Below are positions 51,453 to 60,536 of a stretch of 64,000 nucleotides of DNA, piece by piece. This DNA comes from PCPOR2b sp965220385 (GTDB lineage: Bacteria; Poribacteria; WGA-4E; PCPOR2b): positions 930,001 through 994,000 of the forward strand of contig OZ244825.1 in NCBI GenBank assembly GCA_965220385.1. The letters are read 5' to 3'. Every line of letters starts with the position of its first letter. Within the stretch, counting starts at the first letter, position 1. The notes under the pieces were generated by a model. The model saw only the letters and a list, made by a program, of their open reading frames with translations. It did not search any database and was not told where the DNA came from. A program made the position numbers and the translations under genes.

Positions 51453-54059
51453 TTGCGAAAAAAATATAGATCTACTCTCATCGGGATTATTGCCTTACTA
51501 TCCGTCGCTATGTCAGCAGACGCGCAGATTATCAGCCCGGAGGAAGCGATCGGCTTTCCCGTAGGCGCAGACTACAAGCTGGCGCGCTGGGAAACCATTA
51601 CCGACTATCTGCGCTCACTGGCTGCAAATTCAGACCGGATTATCTTGGAGGAGCGTGGTAAAACGACCGAAGACCTTGATTTTGTCCTTGCCCTAATATC
51701 TTCCCCGGAAAATTTGGCGAACCTTGACCGCTACAGAACCATCCAGCACAAACTCGCCAATCCGCAAGAGTATGAGCTGACAGAGTTGGAGCAACTGGCG
51801 CAAAAGGGGAAAGCGGTCGTTATGATTAGCTGCAACATCCATTCCACCGAGGTCGCCTCCTCTCAGATGTCGATGGAGTTGGCTTATCAACTCGCGACTG
51901 AAAACACCCCGGTAGTCGAGGAGATTCTGGAAAACACCATCCTTCTGCTGATTCCGTCTGCAAACCCTGATGGACTAAACATGGTGGTAGATTGGTACGA
52001 ACGTACCGTCAACACGCCGTATGAGGGCGCACCGATGCCCTGGCTCTACCATAAATATACTGGGCACGATAACAACCGTGATTGGTTCATGCTCACACAG
52101 GTCGAAACGCAACTGGTGACTCAGATCCTCTACGAGGAGTGGTTCCCGCAAGTAGTCTATGACGTGCATCAGATGGGGAACAGAGGCGCACGATTCGTGA
52201 TCCCGCCTTACTTCCATCCAGTCAACCCCAATATACCACCGCTGCTGCAACGTGAACTCACCCTAATCGGCGCACAGATGGCGCTCGATCTCACGTCGCA
52301 GGGGTTCACCGGCGTGTTGTCGAACGCGGTATACGATACGTGGTGGCACGGCGGTTTTCGTACAGTGCCCTATCGCCACAATATGATAGGCATTTTGACC
52401 GAAGCTGCCAGCGTCAACATCGCCTCGCCAATTTTTCAACCGAAATCGATTTTGAGGGGGCATCGACGGGGGTTAAGCGATTATGCACAGCAGACCAACT
52501 TTCCTGAACCGTGGCCCGGCGGTTGGTGGCGTATGCGCGACATCATCGAATATGAGAAGGCAGCAGCGTATTCAATTCTGTCGGTTGTTGCCAGACAGAA
52601 GGAGATGTTTCTCACCAATTTTTATAAAATGGGGTTGGAGGCTGTGGAAAAGGGCTATCATGAACCGCCTCGCGCATTTCTTGTGCCGATGGAGCAGCGG
52701 GATATCAATACCGCTCTCAAGATGCTGCAAATCCTACAGCGCGGTGGTGTAAAGATTTACCGGGCGAACACGAACCTCACGGCGGATGGTGTCGAATACC
52801 CCGCGGGAACCTATGTTATCTCGATGGCACAGCCGTTTCGCGCACATGCCAAAGATCTCCTTGAGGCCCAACACTATCCCCGACGCATCCCTGCGCGCGG
52901 AGCACCCCCGGAACGTCCCTACGACATCGCGGGCTGGACCTTGCCGTTACAGATGGGAGTCCACACCATTAGGGTAGTCAACGCATTTGAGGCGGATCTA
53001 ACACTCGTGGAAGACATCCGAGCAGCGAAGGGCAAACTCCACGTTAACGGAGTTGATTTCCAAGATTCAGTCGTCTACGTTTTCAGAAATCAAACGAACC
53101 TAGAAACCGTAGCCTTGAATCGCTTGCTCCGGGCAGGCGGATATAGAATCTATCAGCAGCAGAGAGAAACCGCGTGGAAAGATCTACACCTACCCCGTGG
53201 GACGATTATCCTAAAATCAGACCGAATACCGGGGAGCGATTCCGCCGAATTGCGCGATTTTGCCGAATCTGTTGGGATTGAAATCTATTCACTCAATGAA
53301 CGCTTCGTAGATATGAAAGCTCAACTGAGGCGGCCACGCGTGGGACTCTATAAACCGTGGGTGGCGAACATGGATGAGGGCTGGACTCGGTGGGTGCTCG
53401 AGGAACACGAGTTTCCCTATCGTAATTTGACCGATGCCGAAATTCGTGCCGGAAATTTAGCTGAGTGGTATGACACGATAATCCTGCCCGATATGAGAGC
53501 TTCAAGGATGATTGAAGGACACCCGGAAGGTAGACTCCCCCCGGAGTATGTGGGTGGTATCGGATTGGAGGGCACCGCGAACCTTCGTACCTTTGTTGAG
53601 CAGGGAGGTACGCTGATCTGTTTAAATTGGGCGACGGAGCTACCGATAAAATATTTTGGACTGGAAATCACTAACGTTCTGGAGTCAGATCAATCGAATT
53701 CACAGAAATCGACCGGGACGCAATTCTTCTGCCCCGGTTCGCTGCTGCGTGTTTTCGTTGAAACAGCCCATCCAATCGGGTACGGACTGGATCGTGAGAT
53801 GGCGGTCTTTTTCAAATCGGGACCCGCGTTTGAAACACGGTCCGGGAAACGGGTCGCAGCCTATCCCAACTTCAACCCACTTATGAGCGGTTGGATTGAG
53901 GGGGAGAAGCGGATTCGTCAGAAAGGGGCGCTCTGGGACATCAAGTTGGGAAAAGGGCGTGTGATTCTGTTTGGCTTCAAACCGCAGCACCGGGCGCAGT
54001 CGCACGGAACATTTAAACTACTATTCAATGCGATCTACTACAGCGTTGCTGGGAAATAA
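51453..54059 (+). CDS. Exported M14-type zinc carboxypeptidase-like protein
   Basis: 868 residues from a TTG with AAGGAG 6 nt upstream. The signal peptide is STLIGIIALLSVAMSADAQ. Zinc motif HxxE is ISCNIHSTEVASSQMS (His130, Glu133), the third ligand is likely in VVYDVHQMGNRGARF near 238, and the catalytic Glu is in MIGILTEAASVNIASP near 316. LLLIPSANPDGLN is the conserved NPDG segment. Residues beyond about 330 are a beta-rich C-terminal region, with RHNM- and PEGRLPPEYV-type sequences, of unknown role. It would trim C-terminal residues from peptides outside the cytoplasm. Longer than usual M14 proteins. Confidence 0.88.
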   Translation: MRKKYRSTLIGIIALLSVAMSADAQIISPEEAIGFPVGADYKLARWETITDYLRSLAANSDRIILEERGKTTEDLDFVLALISSPENLANLDRYRTIQHKLANPQEYELTELEQLAQKGKAVVMISCNIHSTEVASSQMSMELAYQLATENTPVVEEILENTILLLIPSANPDGLNMVVDWYERTVNTPYEGAPMPWLYHKYTGHDNNRDWFMLTQVETQLVTQILYEEWFPQVVYDVHQMGNRGARFVIPPYFHPVNPNIPPLLQRELTLIGAQMALDLTSQGFTGVLSNAVYDTWWHGGFRTVPYRHNMIGILTEAASVNIASPIFQPKSILRGHRRGLSDYAQQTNFPEPWPGGWWRMRDIIEYEKAAAYSILSVVARQKEMFLTNFYKMGLEAVEKGYHEPPRAFLVPMEQRDINTALKMLQILQRGGVKIYRANTNLTADGVEYPAGTYVISMAQPFRAHAKDLLEAQHYPRRIPARGAPPERPYDIAGWTLPLQMGVHTIRVVNAFEADLTLVEDIRAAKGKLHVNGVDFQDSVVYVFRNQTNLETVALNRLLRAGGYRIYQQQRETAWKDLHLPRGTIILKSDRIPGSDSAELRDFAESVGIEIYSLNERFVDMKAQLRRPRVGLYKPWVANMDEGWTRWVLEEHEFPYRNLTDAEIRAGNLAEWYDTIILPDMRASRMIEGHPEGRLPPEYVGGIGLEGTANLRTFVEQGGTLICLNWATELPIKYFGLEITNVLESDQSNSQKSTGTQFFCPGSLLRVFVETAHPIGYGLDREMAVFFKSGPAFETRSGKRVAAYPNFNPLMSGWIEGEKRIRQKGALWDIKLGKGRVILFGFKPQHRAQSHGTFKLLFNAIYYSVAGK

Positions 54060-54067
54060 GGGCACTA

Positions 54068-55516
54068 TTACCGTGCTGTTAGCCCTGCATAAACCTTTCG
54101 TCCCTCGTTAAACAGATGCAAAATCTCTTCTCGCTGTTCATCCTTAGTGAACTTTCCAACTCGACTGATCCAGTCGATAGAATCGTCAATTGAGCGGACA
54201 AAGAACCCTGCGGACTCCTGTGCGATTCCGGGCGGACGTCCGGTTCCGATCTGTACCGGACTTGTATGTGCATATATTGACTGTGCAAAGCTATCCCGGG
54301 CGTCACCGTAGGCGCGTGCCGCAATCCAACCATCCGTTTCGATATCGAGATCAAATCGCCAGTCACCGTTCTGCTGCGGTGCTTCGTTGAACTCCTTGCG
54401 TTGGGCGATGCTGCCGTTTTGAATTAGCTCCAAGCGGTTAATCGGATAGTGCGAATTCCACGAAATGATTCCTGATAGCTTACGGGGACTCCCATTCGGA
54501 GAGTCAATCTGTCCACCGGGCATCGTGCCGTCAGCGCTTAGAAATAGCGCCGGTCCGTTCGTGATGAATGTATTTCCCGCCTGCAATCCTTGTAACCAAC
54601 TCTCATACGTAAATTCTTGATCTGTTTGGACATAGACGCGGTTGTTCGAGCAGATAAACCAATCGGTTCCGGTTGATGCAGGCAGTGAGATCCCGCAGTT
54701 GAGCAGATGGTACCAGATGTCATACTCCGGATCCATCCAGAACGGGTCAAAGAGATTGAAGGCATCTAACTTGCCCAACGCCGCTGCAACCGGTGCCTCC
54801 ATTCCAATTCCGTTGTGACACCATAGCACAATACCGCCTTGCCGTTTTGCATCGTCGCAAGCGTAGCAGAGCGGTGGATAATCCGGATCGAAATCGCTGA
54901 CGAGATCGCCGCGACTGACCGGTTCCACCAAATTGCGGATTCGCAGCAACATAATATGCCCATAAGCCATACCGCCGCGACGGTAGTTGTGCCGATTCTC
55001 TTCTCCACAGTCCACAAGATGATGTGCAGTCGAGTAATTTGTCATAAACCCGATCGGATACTTGTTACTGGCGTAAGGCAACTCACGCCTCTGCAGGATA
55101 CTAACTACTGTTACACTCAGATCATGGACTTTCGGATCGAGATTTAGGCGAGCGTCCGGCTGCATCTCATTCTCGCTGTAGTGGAGATGCGTGTTACCCG
55201 GATACCAATTTTGGGATGGGAGATCCGTCCATCGTTTGAGGTGCAATTCGACATCAACGTGCCCCTTTTGAGGGGCTGAGACCACTTTCCGTAGCGGTTC
55301 GTACTCCGTGCCGCGTTCAACGATAATGTCCGTTGAGCCTCGGGGGACATCTACCGTAAATTCGCCTGCACTATAGAAAAATGGGTCGCCGGGACCCACT
55401 TTCAAGATACTGTTAGCGGGATGCACAAAATTTCCGCCGCTTGTCAGGACATGCACCTTCGCTTCGACCGGTTCGCCTGAAACGCTGTCTCGAATAATCC
55501 CGTGTAGTGTTCCCAT
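54068..55516 (-). CDS. CehA/McbA-like metal-dependent hydrolase (PHP-related)
   Basis: 482 residues, ATG with GAAGGAG about 9 nt upstream. An N-terminal beta domain (GTLHGIIRDSVSGEPVEAKV) is followed by WYPGNTHLHYSENEMQPDAR, the HxH site typical of CehA/McbA and PHP-type hydrolases, then GGMAYGHIMLLRIRNLVEPV, GIVLWCHNGIGMEA, SLPASTGTDWFICSNNRVYV and a DWRF C-terminal beta segment. Family members hydrolyse carbamates and phosphate-type esters. No signal peptide. It is 8 bp from the end of the M14 gene (convergent) and 104 bp from the amidase. Substrate unknown. Confidence 0.83.
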   Translation of the reverse strand: MGTLHGIIRDSVSGEPVEAKVHVLTSGGNFVHPANSILKVGPGDPFFYSAGEFTVDVPRGSTDIIVERGTEYEPLRKVVSAPQKGHVDVELHLKRWTDLPSQNWYPGNTHLHYSENEMQPDARLNLDPKVHDLSVTVVSILQRRELPYASNKYPIGFMTNYSTAHHLVDCGEENRHNYRRGGMAYGHIMLLRIRNLVEPVSRGDLVSDFDPDYPPLCYACDDAKRQGGIVLWCHNGIGMEAPVAAALGKLDAFNLFDPFWMDPEYDIWYHLLNCGISLPASTGTDWFICSNNRVYVQTDQEFTYESWLQGLQAGNTFITNGPALFLSADGTMPGGQIDSPNGSPRKLSGIISWNSHYPINRLELIQNGSIAQRKEFNEAPQQNGDWRFDLDIETDGWIAARAYGDARDSFAQSIYAHTSPVQIGTGRPPGIAQESAGFFVRSIDDSIDWISRVGKFTKDEQREEILHLFNEGRKVYAGLTAR

Positions 55517-55620
55517 CGTTTTTCTCCTTCATGGATATGGGGGAGTAGAAGTTGGGTTGGCCGCACAAATATAATCCAAAGACTCACAGATTCGGCAATC
55601 TGCGCTACGAGGAACCGTTT

Positions 55621-57258
55621 TCATGATTGGTTCCCGGATGCGAGCGGGAAATTTTTGATATATTGCTCGATCCCCTCGGCAATCGCTGTCGCAAGCTGGT
55701 GCTGATATGCCTTTGTCGTGAGTCTCTTTCCTTCCGTTGGATTCGAGATAAAACCGACCTCGACAAGCACCGCTGGGACTTTCGTGCCGATTAAAACCAC
55801 GAAAGGTGCGTGTTTGACACCTCGGTTCTTCACCTGTTTCCCTGATGTCAACCGTGCCTGAATCAGCTCTGCCAACCGACGACTCTCCGTGCTTTTACTC
55901 TCCTTGAGGATCCTTCCTACAAGCCCATCCAGTTCCTTCATGTTGTATTCCGCCCCGGCGTTTTCACGCATAGCGGTGATGCGGGCGGATTCGTCTGAGG
56001 CGAGGGCAAGATAGTAGGTCTCAATGCCGGATGCCGAACGGGCGGTGCTCGCGTTGGTATGAATGCTGATGAACAGATCGGCCTTCTGGTTCGTGGCAAA
56101 CTGGGTCCGTTTTCTGAGTGGAAGAAAAACATCGGTCTCACGCGTCAGCCGTACATTATACCCTTTCGCAACGAGGAGATCACGCAGCGTTTTTGATAGG
56201 CTAAGCACAATCTGTTTTTCTTGCCTCGCCTGACCCACCGCGCCGGGGTCTTTGCCGCCGTGTCCCGGATCGATAACAATCGTTTTAACACTCAAACCCA
56301 ATTGTTGGGCAAGCGAGGGATCGGGGACAACTTCTGGTGTTTTAGGTCGTTCAGGTGCAGGTCTTGCCTTGCTCGGCGGCATCACCGGTTTGTTCGCAAC
56401 GGAAGGTTTCCGTGATGGGAGTGTTGGCTCACTTGGCGGCGTTATCGCTTTGGGTTTAGGTTCGGCTTTCTTCAGGGGTGGAGGAGCAGCGATAGATTGA
56501 GATGTTTTCGGAGGTTCAGGAGGCGAAGGCTTAGTCACTTCTGACGACATTTTGGGTGGATTCGGTTGAGCGACTTGGCGGGATTCTGCCGGTACAATTT
56601 CAGATGGAGCCTCAACGGGGGGGGCCACCTCTGTTTGCTCAACCTCAAGGCGTGAAGCCAGTTTCTTTGATCGGGCGATAATTTGAGTATCCGCGCTTCG
56701 CTGAGACAGCGCTTCGTACGTAATACGCGCCAGTGTGAAATAGCCTTGCGATTCGTAAGCTCTGCCGAGTCGTAGCTGCGCCTGGTCAGCGATTGTGTGA
56801 GTCGGATAGCGACTAACGACCGCTTGGTAGTAAGGCACCGCTGTGCCATAATTTTGAAGCCGGCCGTGGCAATCCCCCAACCAGTAATATGCCTCCGCTG
56901 TGTGTGGTGAGTCGGGATATTCTTGGAGCAGTGTCGTGAGCGCAGCGATTGCGTTATCCAGCGCCGGTTGCTCATCCCATTGTCCCAACCAGAGCCAGCA
57001 AGAAGCGATTGCGTATTGGGCATCGTCTGCCCATTCCCCTTCCGCATCCGCGTTGATCGCACGCTGGAATTCTTTAATCAAGGCTTCCCACTCCGCCTCG
57101 GTGGATGCGATCTCTCCATGCGCGAATTGGTAATGCTTGGCTGCCGCCGCACTATACAAGGCTGTTGCGTCAAGGGGCGGTGGTAGAGGTGGCATTGTGG
57201 GCGCACAAGCAAGCAGCGGTGATACGAGCAAGATAAGTGTGAATATATATATTTTCAT
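55621..57258 (-). CDS. TPR-N-acetylmuramoyl-L-alanine amidase lipoprotein
   Basis: 545 residues. A lipobox lies in LLVSPLLACAPTMPP (Cys18). Residues about 30-200 are TPR-like units (AEAYYWLGDCHGRLQNYGTA, YESQGYFTLARITYEALSQR) resembling YbgF/CpoB. A Pro/Ser/Lys linker spans about 215-320. From about 325 is an Amidase_3 domain: KTIVIDPGHGGKDPGAVGQ, RQEKQIVLSLSKTLRDLL, ADLFISIHTNASTARSA, VPAVLVEVGFISNP. The zinc ligands His-Glu-His and the catalytic Glu can be seen. It cleaves the amide between MurNAc and L-alanine in peptidoglycan. The TPR part may recruit division or envelope partners. Confidence 0.88.
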   Translation of the reverse strand: MKIYIFTLILLVSPLLACAPTMPPLPPPLDATALYSAAAAKHYQFAHGEIASTEAEWEALIKEFQRAINADAEGEWADDAQYAIASCWLWLGQWDEQPALDNAIAALTTLLQEYPDSPHTAEAYYWLGDCHGRLQNYGTAVPYYQAVVSRYPTHTIADQAQLRLGRAYESQGYFTLARITYEALSQRSADTQIIARSKKLASRLEVEQTEVAPPVEAPSEIVPAESRQVAQPNPPKMSSEVTKPSPPEPPKTSQSIAAPPPLKKAEPKPKAITPPSEPTLPSRKPSVANKPVMPPSKARPAPERPKTPEVVPDPSLAQQLGLSVKTIVIDPGHGGKDPGAVGQARQEKQIVLSLSKTLRDLLVAKGYNVRLTRETDVFLPLRKRTQFATNQKADLFISIHTNASTARSASGIETYYLALASDESARITAMRENAGAEYNMKELDGLVGRILKESKSTESRRLAELIQARLTSGKQVKNRGVKHAPFVVLIGTKVPAVLVEVGFISNPTEGKRLTTKAYQHQLATAIAEGIEQYIKNFPLASGNQS

Positions 57259-57706
57259 AGTAGTTTCGAAGATGCAATTTTCAGTAATATTAACGCAAGT
57301 TGCTAGTGTTAAAAACTCAGCGGTTTGCGATTAAGATTGGGTGCTTTTAGCTTTCGCTCCAGTTGCTTTTCCCGTTCCGCCTGTCCCGAGTTATCGGGGA
57401 TTTATCAGGGGGAGGCATGATGTATGATAGCTATTTACCCAAGTACCTAACAACGTCGTATTTAGCCCCAGCGGGGCGACATGTTTATAGAACACGGGTA
57501 AACCAATTATCCAAAGCCCCAGTTGCTTTGAATCCCGCCTGTCCCGATGTGTCGGGGATTTATCGGGGCGGGGCGACATGTGCAACTTGCGTTATCTTAA
57601 TTACGTTTCACGTTTTACCCTTCACGTGTGGGGCGGCGATCAATCGCCGAACTACAAAGATAACCCGCAACTTGCGTAATATTAGGATTGTATCAGACGT
57701 GAGTTC
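57259..57706. repeat. Gap formed by an inverted-repeat-bounded element
   Basis: No gene. Left end TAATATTAACGCAAGTTGC (57285-57303) and right end GCAACTTGCGTAATATTA (57667-57684) are inverted copies with one extra A, bounding about 400 bp. Inside are two REP-like CCTGTCCCGAxxTATCGGGG units (57380, 57537) and AGCCCCAGCGGGGCGACATG followed by TTTATAGAA (57464-57492). Another internal copy TGCAACTTGCGTTAT lies at 57581-57595. No transposase. Confidence 0.65.
57285..57684. mobile_element. Putative non-autonomous inverted-repeat element
   Basis: Terminal inverted repeats TAATATTA(A)CGCAAGTTGC at both ends, with AT-rich edges. The unit AACGCAAGTTG also occurs at 27692 and 49849 and in other gaps. 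No coding capacity. Confidence 0.5.
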
Positions 57707-58573
57707 TTAGTTCGCGACTGTGCTCAGTTGCTGATGTACACCGTTCGCAAGTGCCGCAAACTCGGCGATGTCTAACGTTTCTCCACGTCGCTGTGGATCG
57801 ATGCCGAGTTGTTCGAAAACGGTAGTGAGCGCGTCAGCAGAGATAGAAACGCCGTTTTTCAAGAGTGCGTTTCGTAACATTTTGCGGCGAGATTGGAACG
57901 CAGCCCGGACTGTCCGAAAGAATAGTGCCTCATTGTCAACAGTGACCGGAGGAGCCTCCCGCATCTGCAGCACGAGGACAGCGGAATCAACTTGAGGTGA
58001 GGGATAGAACCGGTCTGGTGGGATCCTGTACACAATTTCAGCCTCGGCATAGTAAGAGACACCGATGGAAAGCGCGCCATAACGTTTGGTCCCCGGCGGT
58101 GAGATAATACGTTCGGCGACCTCTGTCTGCATCGTGAGGATGCAAGCGCCGATTTTCCGGTGATGTTTCAATAGCTCCCATAGCACCGGTGTAGTGATGT
58201 AGTAGGGAAGGTTAGCGACAATTTTGGTGTTTTGAGGAGGGAAACTGTTCAGCAGGGCGGAGAGATCCAGCTTAAGAATGTCACCTTGGATCAAGGAGAC
58301 GTGAGACGCTTGGGAGAATTTAAGTTGCAACTCAGCGTAGAGGAATTCATCGATTTCAACCGCGAGGACCTTTTTGGCGGTGGCGGCGAGCACCGATGTC
58401 AGGAATCCGAGTCCAGCGCCGATCTCCAAGACAAAATCAGCTTCGGTCAATTTTGCTCCGAAGACGATCTCCTGCACGGTGTGCGGGTCGGTTAGGAAGT
58501 GTTGACCGAGTTTCTGATTGGCGTTTCTGCCGGTGCGTTTGAGGAATTCACGGGTCTGTTGGTAGAGGGTCAT
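57707..58573 (-). CDS. rsmA: 16S rRNA N6-dimethyladenosine methyltransferase RsmA (KsgA)
   Basis: 288 residues. Motifs: KRTGRNANQKLGQHFLTDPH at the N-terminus, motif I FVLEIGAGLGFLTSVLA, VLAVEIDEFLYAELQLKF, KIVANLPYYITTPVLWELL (motif IV NLPY), EVAERIISPPGTKRYGALSI and the RNA-binding C-terminus FFRTVRAAFQSRRKMLRNAL. It dimethylates two adenosines near the 3' end of 16S rRNA. Length is normal. It is the only rRNA-modification gene here and is convergent with none of its neighbours. Confidence 0.97.
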   Translation of the reverse strand: MTLYQQTREFLKRTGRNANQKLGQHFLTDPHTVQEIVFGAKLTEADFVLEIGAGLGFLTSVLAATAKKVLAVEIDEFLYAELQLKFSQASHVSLIQGDILKLDLSALLNSFPPQNTKIVANLPYYITTPVLWELLKHHRKIGACILTMQTEVAERIISPPGTKRYGALSIGVSYYAEAEIVYRIPPDRFYPSPQVDSAVLVLQMREAPPVTVDNEALFFRTVRAAFQSRRKMLRNALLKNGVSISADALTTVFEQLGIDPQRRGETLDIAEFAALANGVHQQLSTVAN

Positions 58574-58642
58574 TTCTGCGGACTGCTTCTTTAGCGGGTG
58601 GAGGAAACGCGGATCTGCGTTCCCTACGAAAGGTACGCTAAG

Positions 58643-59524
58643 TTAGTGTATCGTCACACCAACCTCTCGGGCGACGTGCCGGATGTATTGCTGGCCTGCG
58701 ATGGTGTCTGCGTATGGGAAATGCTCCACATAGAGCGTGATATCATGATTTAGTTCATCTAGCCGTTGGAGGATTGTCGCATAGTCCATAACGCCGGACT
58801 CGTAACGGTGCTCCGCTTCTATTGCGCCGGGAACGGCTTCGTCTATGTGAACGACCGATAAGCGTCCGCTCTCGTTCTGACGCACCGCCGACATCGCTAT
58901 ATCCTTTGCGTGGAGTGCAGCGATTTTATCGCCCATCTCATCGAATATCTGATTCACCAATTCCGTTGTTCTGTAAAACAGATGGGGCCAGGTCAGGTTT
59001 ACACAGTCCATTAGCGCCTTCATTCGGGGTGACGAGGCAGCTGCAAACATCTCCTTGTACCTTTCCACAGAACAGAGCGGGCTCATGATATGGGGGTGTG
59101 CGGCAACGTCCATCTCCGCTGCTTCTGCTTCCCTTGCCAAATCCACCGCAGCGTCAAGGCACCGTTTCCACGCCTCGTCAGACCACATTTGGGGTGTACA
59201 TCTGTACGTTAATCCGACGTTAAACCCGACGCAGTGTGCACCTAAGATGCGGGCGTGGCGTAGTTGGCGGCGATAGTGTTCGATGGCTGACTGGTACTCG
59301 GCTTCATCCGCTGCACCGAACCCGCTGTGGAATGCGCTGAACTCACCCGGACGTATGCCGTGATCTTCGAGGAATTTTCTCGCCTCCTCAACATCCGCAT
59401 CGCTCCAATCAGCGGGTGTGCTCATGGAGACTGTTTTTACCTCCATGATGCTGGCTTTGCGGAGAAACTCCTCCCGCTCTTCTGCTGTTTTTCCCGGGTG
59501 TATATTTGGACTCATTAAAATCAT
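58643..59524 (-). CDS. Sugar phosphate isomerase/epimerase-like TIM-barrel protein
   Basis: 293 residues. Motifs of the xylose-isomerase-like/AP-endonuclease-2 fold: LMSPNIHPGKTAEEREEFLR, GIRPGEFSAFHSGFG, ARILGAHCVGFNVGLTYR, AEMDVAAHPHIMSPLCSVER, RMKALMDCVNLTWPHLFYRT, DKIAALHAKDIAMSAVRQNE and YVEHFPYADTIAGQQYI. The metal ligands appear as HPH, Asp in DCVN, His in LHAKD and Glu in YVEHF. It lies 70 bp from rsmA and follows the LamG genes. It is a distant relative of the protein at 26902. Substrate unknown. Confidence 0.83.
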   Translation of the reverse strand: MILMSPNIHPGKTAEEREEFLRKASIMEVKTVSMSTPADWSDADVEEARKFLEDHGIRPGEFSAFHSGFGAADEAEYQSAIEHYRRQLRHARILGAHCVGFNVGLTYRCTPQMWSDEAWKRCLDAAVDLAREAEAAEMDVAAHPHIMSPLCSVERYKEMFAAASSPRMKALMDCVNLTWPHLFYRTTELVNQIFDEMGDKIAALHAKDIAMSAVRQNESGRLSVVHIDEAVPGAIEAEHRYESGVMDYATILQRLDELNHDITLYVEHFPYADTIAGQQYIRHVAREVGVTIH

Positions 59525-59548
59525 CTGGCTCTCCTATACAAAAGAAAA

Positions 59549-59602
59549 GCCTCTTGATGCTGACAGGGACGTGTGGCTATTTGGTCGTGAGCATCAAGAG
59601 GC
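59549..59602 (-). terminator. Terminator of the LamG1 gene
   Basis: GCCTCTTGATGCT and AGCATCAAGAGGC form a perfect 13-bp stem with a 28-nt loop; on the minus strand it is followed by TTTTCTTTTG. A degenerate homologue lies after LamG3 at 61475-61527. Confidence 0.8.
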
Positions 59603-59628
59603 AAATGAGTTATCTCTGACAATCCGCC

Positions 59629-60489
59629 TCACGGATTCTGTTTTATGGCACCCCACGTTGTAGTGAGTTTTTGATGCGGATCGACGCCAAGGAACTGATC
59701 CCCCGGAGCCTGCATAATTGATTGGATTTCTTCCTCTGTGAAGGCAACCTTCCAGATCATTACCTCATCAATAGCGCCTTGGAACGGTTGAGCAAACGCT
59801 CCGTATCCACCAATGGTGATGGGACCCCTAGCGGGTAGAGGCGGTTTGGAGCCGTCGCCTTTAGACCAGTCCTTTGCTTCATGGCCCTTGTTAATGCCTC
59901 CATCTCGGCTCGATTTCTGATTTTTTCCATTCAGATAGATTTTCATCGCATCCGGATTCCCAAAAGTATTGGTAGCAGCGATATGGGTCCACGTGTCTAT
60001 CGGTACAGAGTCCCATATCCCTGTGACACGATGAAAGTTCACGTCTTGTTGATCTCGATAGAAGAAAGATGGGTCTACAGTCTCCAAGCGAATTGCATAA
60101 TTCGCTTTGATTCCGTTAGGGCTATTATAGAGAATTCCACGAGCGCCGGGTCTTGCGACATCCATACTCACCCAAGCCATAATCGTGATTTCGTCTCCGC
60201 CTTCAAAGAGGAATATTTTGTGTGCTGGGGTGCGGACGATACCGGGGTCATTGATAGAAAAACGTATGGCCTTCCCAAATTTCCCATCGTCCCACTTCCA
60301 GTTTCCTTCCAACTTGCCGTGATTTTTAAATCCAGATATGTCTTCCGCCGTTTTTCCTCTTCCCTCATCAAAAGGAATATACAGAACTAAGTCCTTCGGA
60401 TCTCGCTTTCCCTCGACGAAGGAGGGCGAAGTCAGGAGCAAAAAAACACATGCTATAACCAGAAAAGAGATCTTTATTTTCATCAGCAA
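59629..60489 (-). CDS. Exported LamG-domain protein 1
   Basis: 286 residues. The signal peptide is KISFLVIACVFLLLTSPSFV. A concanavalin-like LamG fold follows: KDLVLYIPFDEGRGKTAEDI, SGFKNHGKLEGNWKWDDGKF, ITIMAWVSMDVARPGARGIL, PIDTWTHIAATNTFGNPDAM, KIYLNGKNQKSSRDGG, FQGAIDEVMIWKVAFTEEEI. It ends with HQKLTTTWGAIKQNP, a tail shared by all three LamG genes. LamG domains bind carbohydrates or surface ligands in calcium-dependent fashion. It is 47 bp from LamG2 and probably shares its transcript. Confidence 0.88.
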   Translation of the reverse strand: MLMKIKISFLVIACVFLLLTSPSFVEGKRDPKDLVLYIPFDEGRGKTAEDISGFKNHGKLEGNWKWDDGKFGKAIRFSINDPGIVRTPAHKIFLFEGGDEITIMAWVSMDVARPGARGILYNSPNGIKANYAIRLETVDPSFFYRDQQDVNFHRVTGIWDSVPIDTWTHIAATNTFGNPDAMKIYLNGKNQKSSRDGGINKGHEAKDWSKGDGSKPPLPARGPITIGGYGAFAQPFQGAIDEVMIWKVAFTEEEIQSIMQAPGDQFLGVDPHQKLTTTWGAIKQNP

Positions 60490-60536
60490 CCTCCTTAACT
60501 ATGCCAAAGGTTCGATAGATTCTTAAAAGGTTCGTT

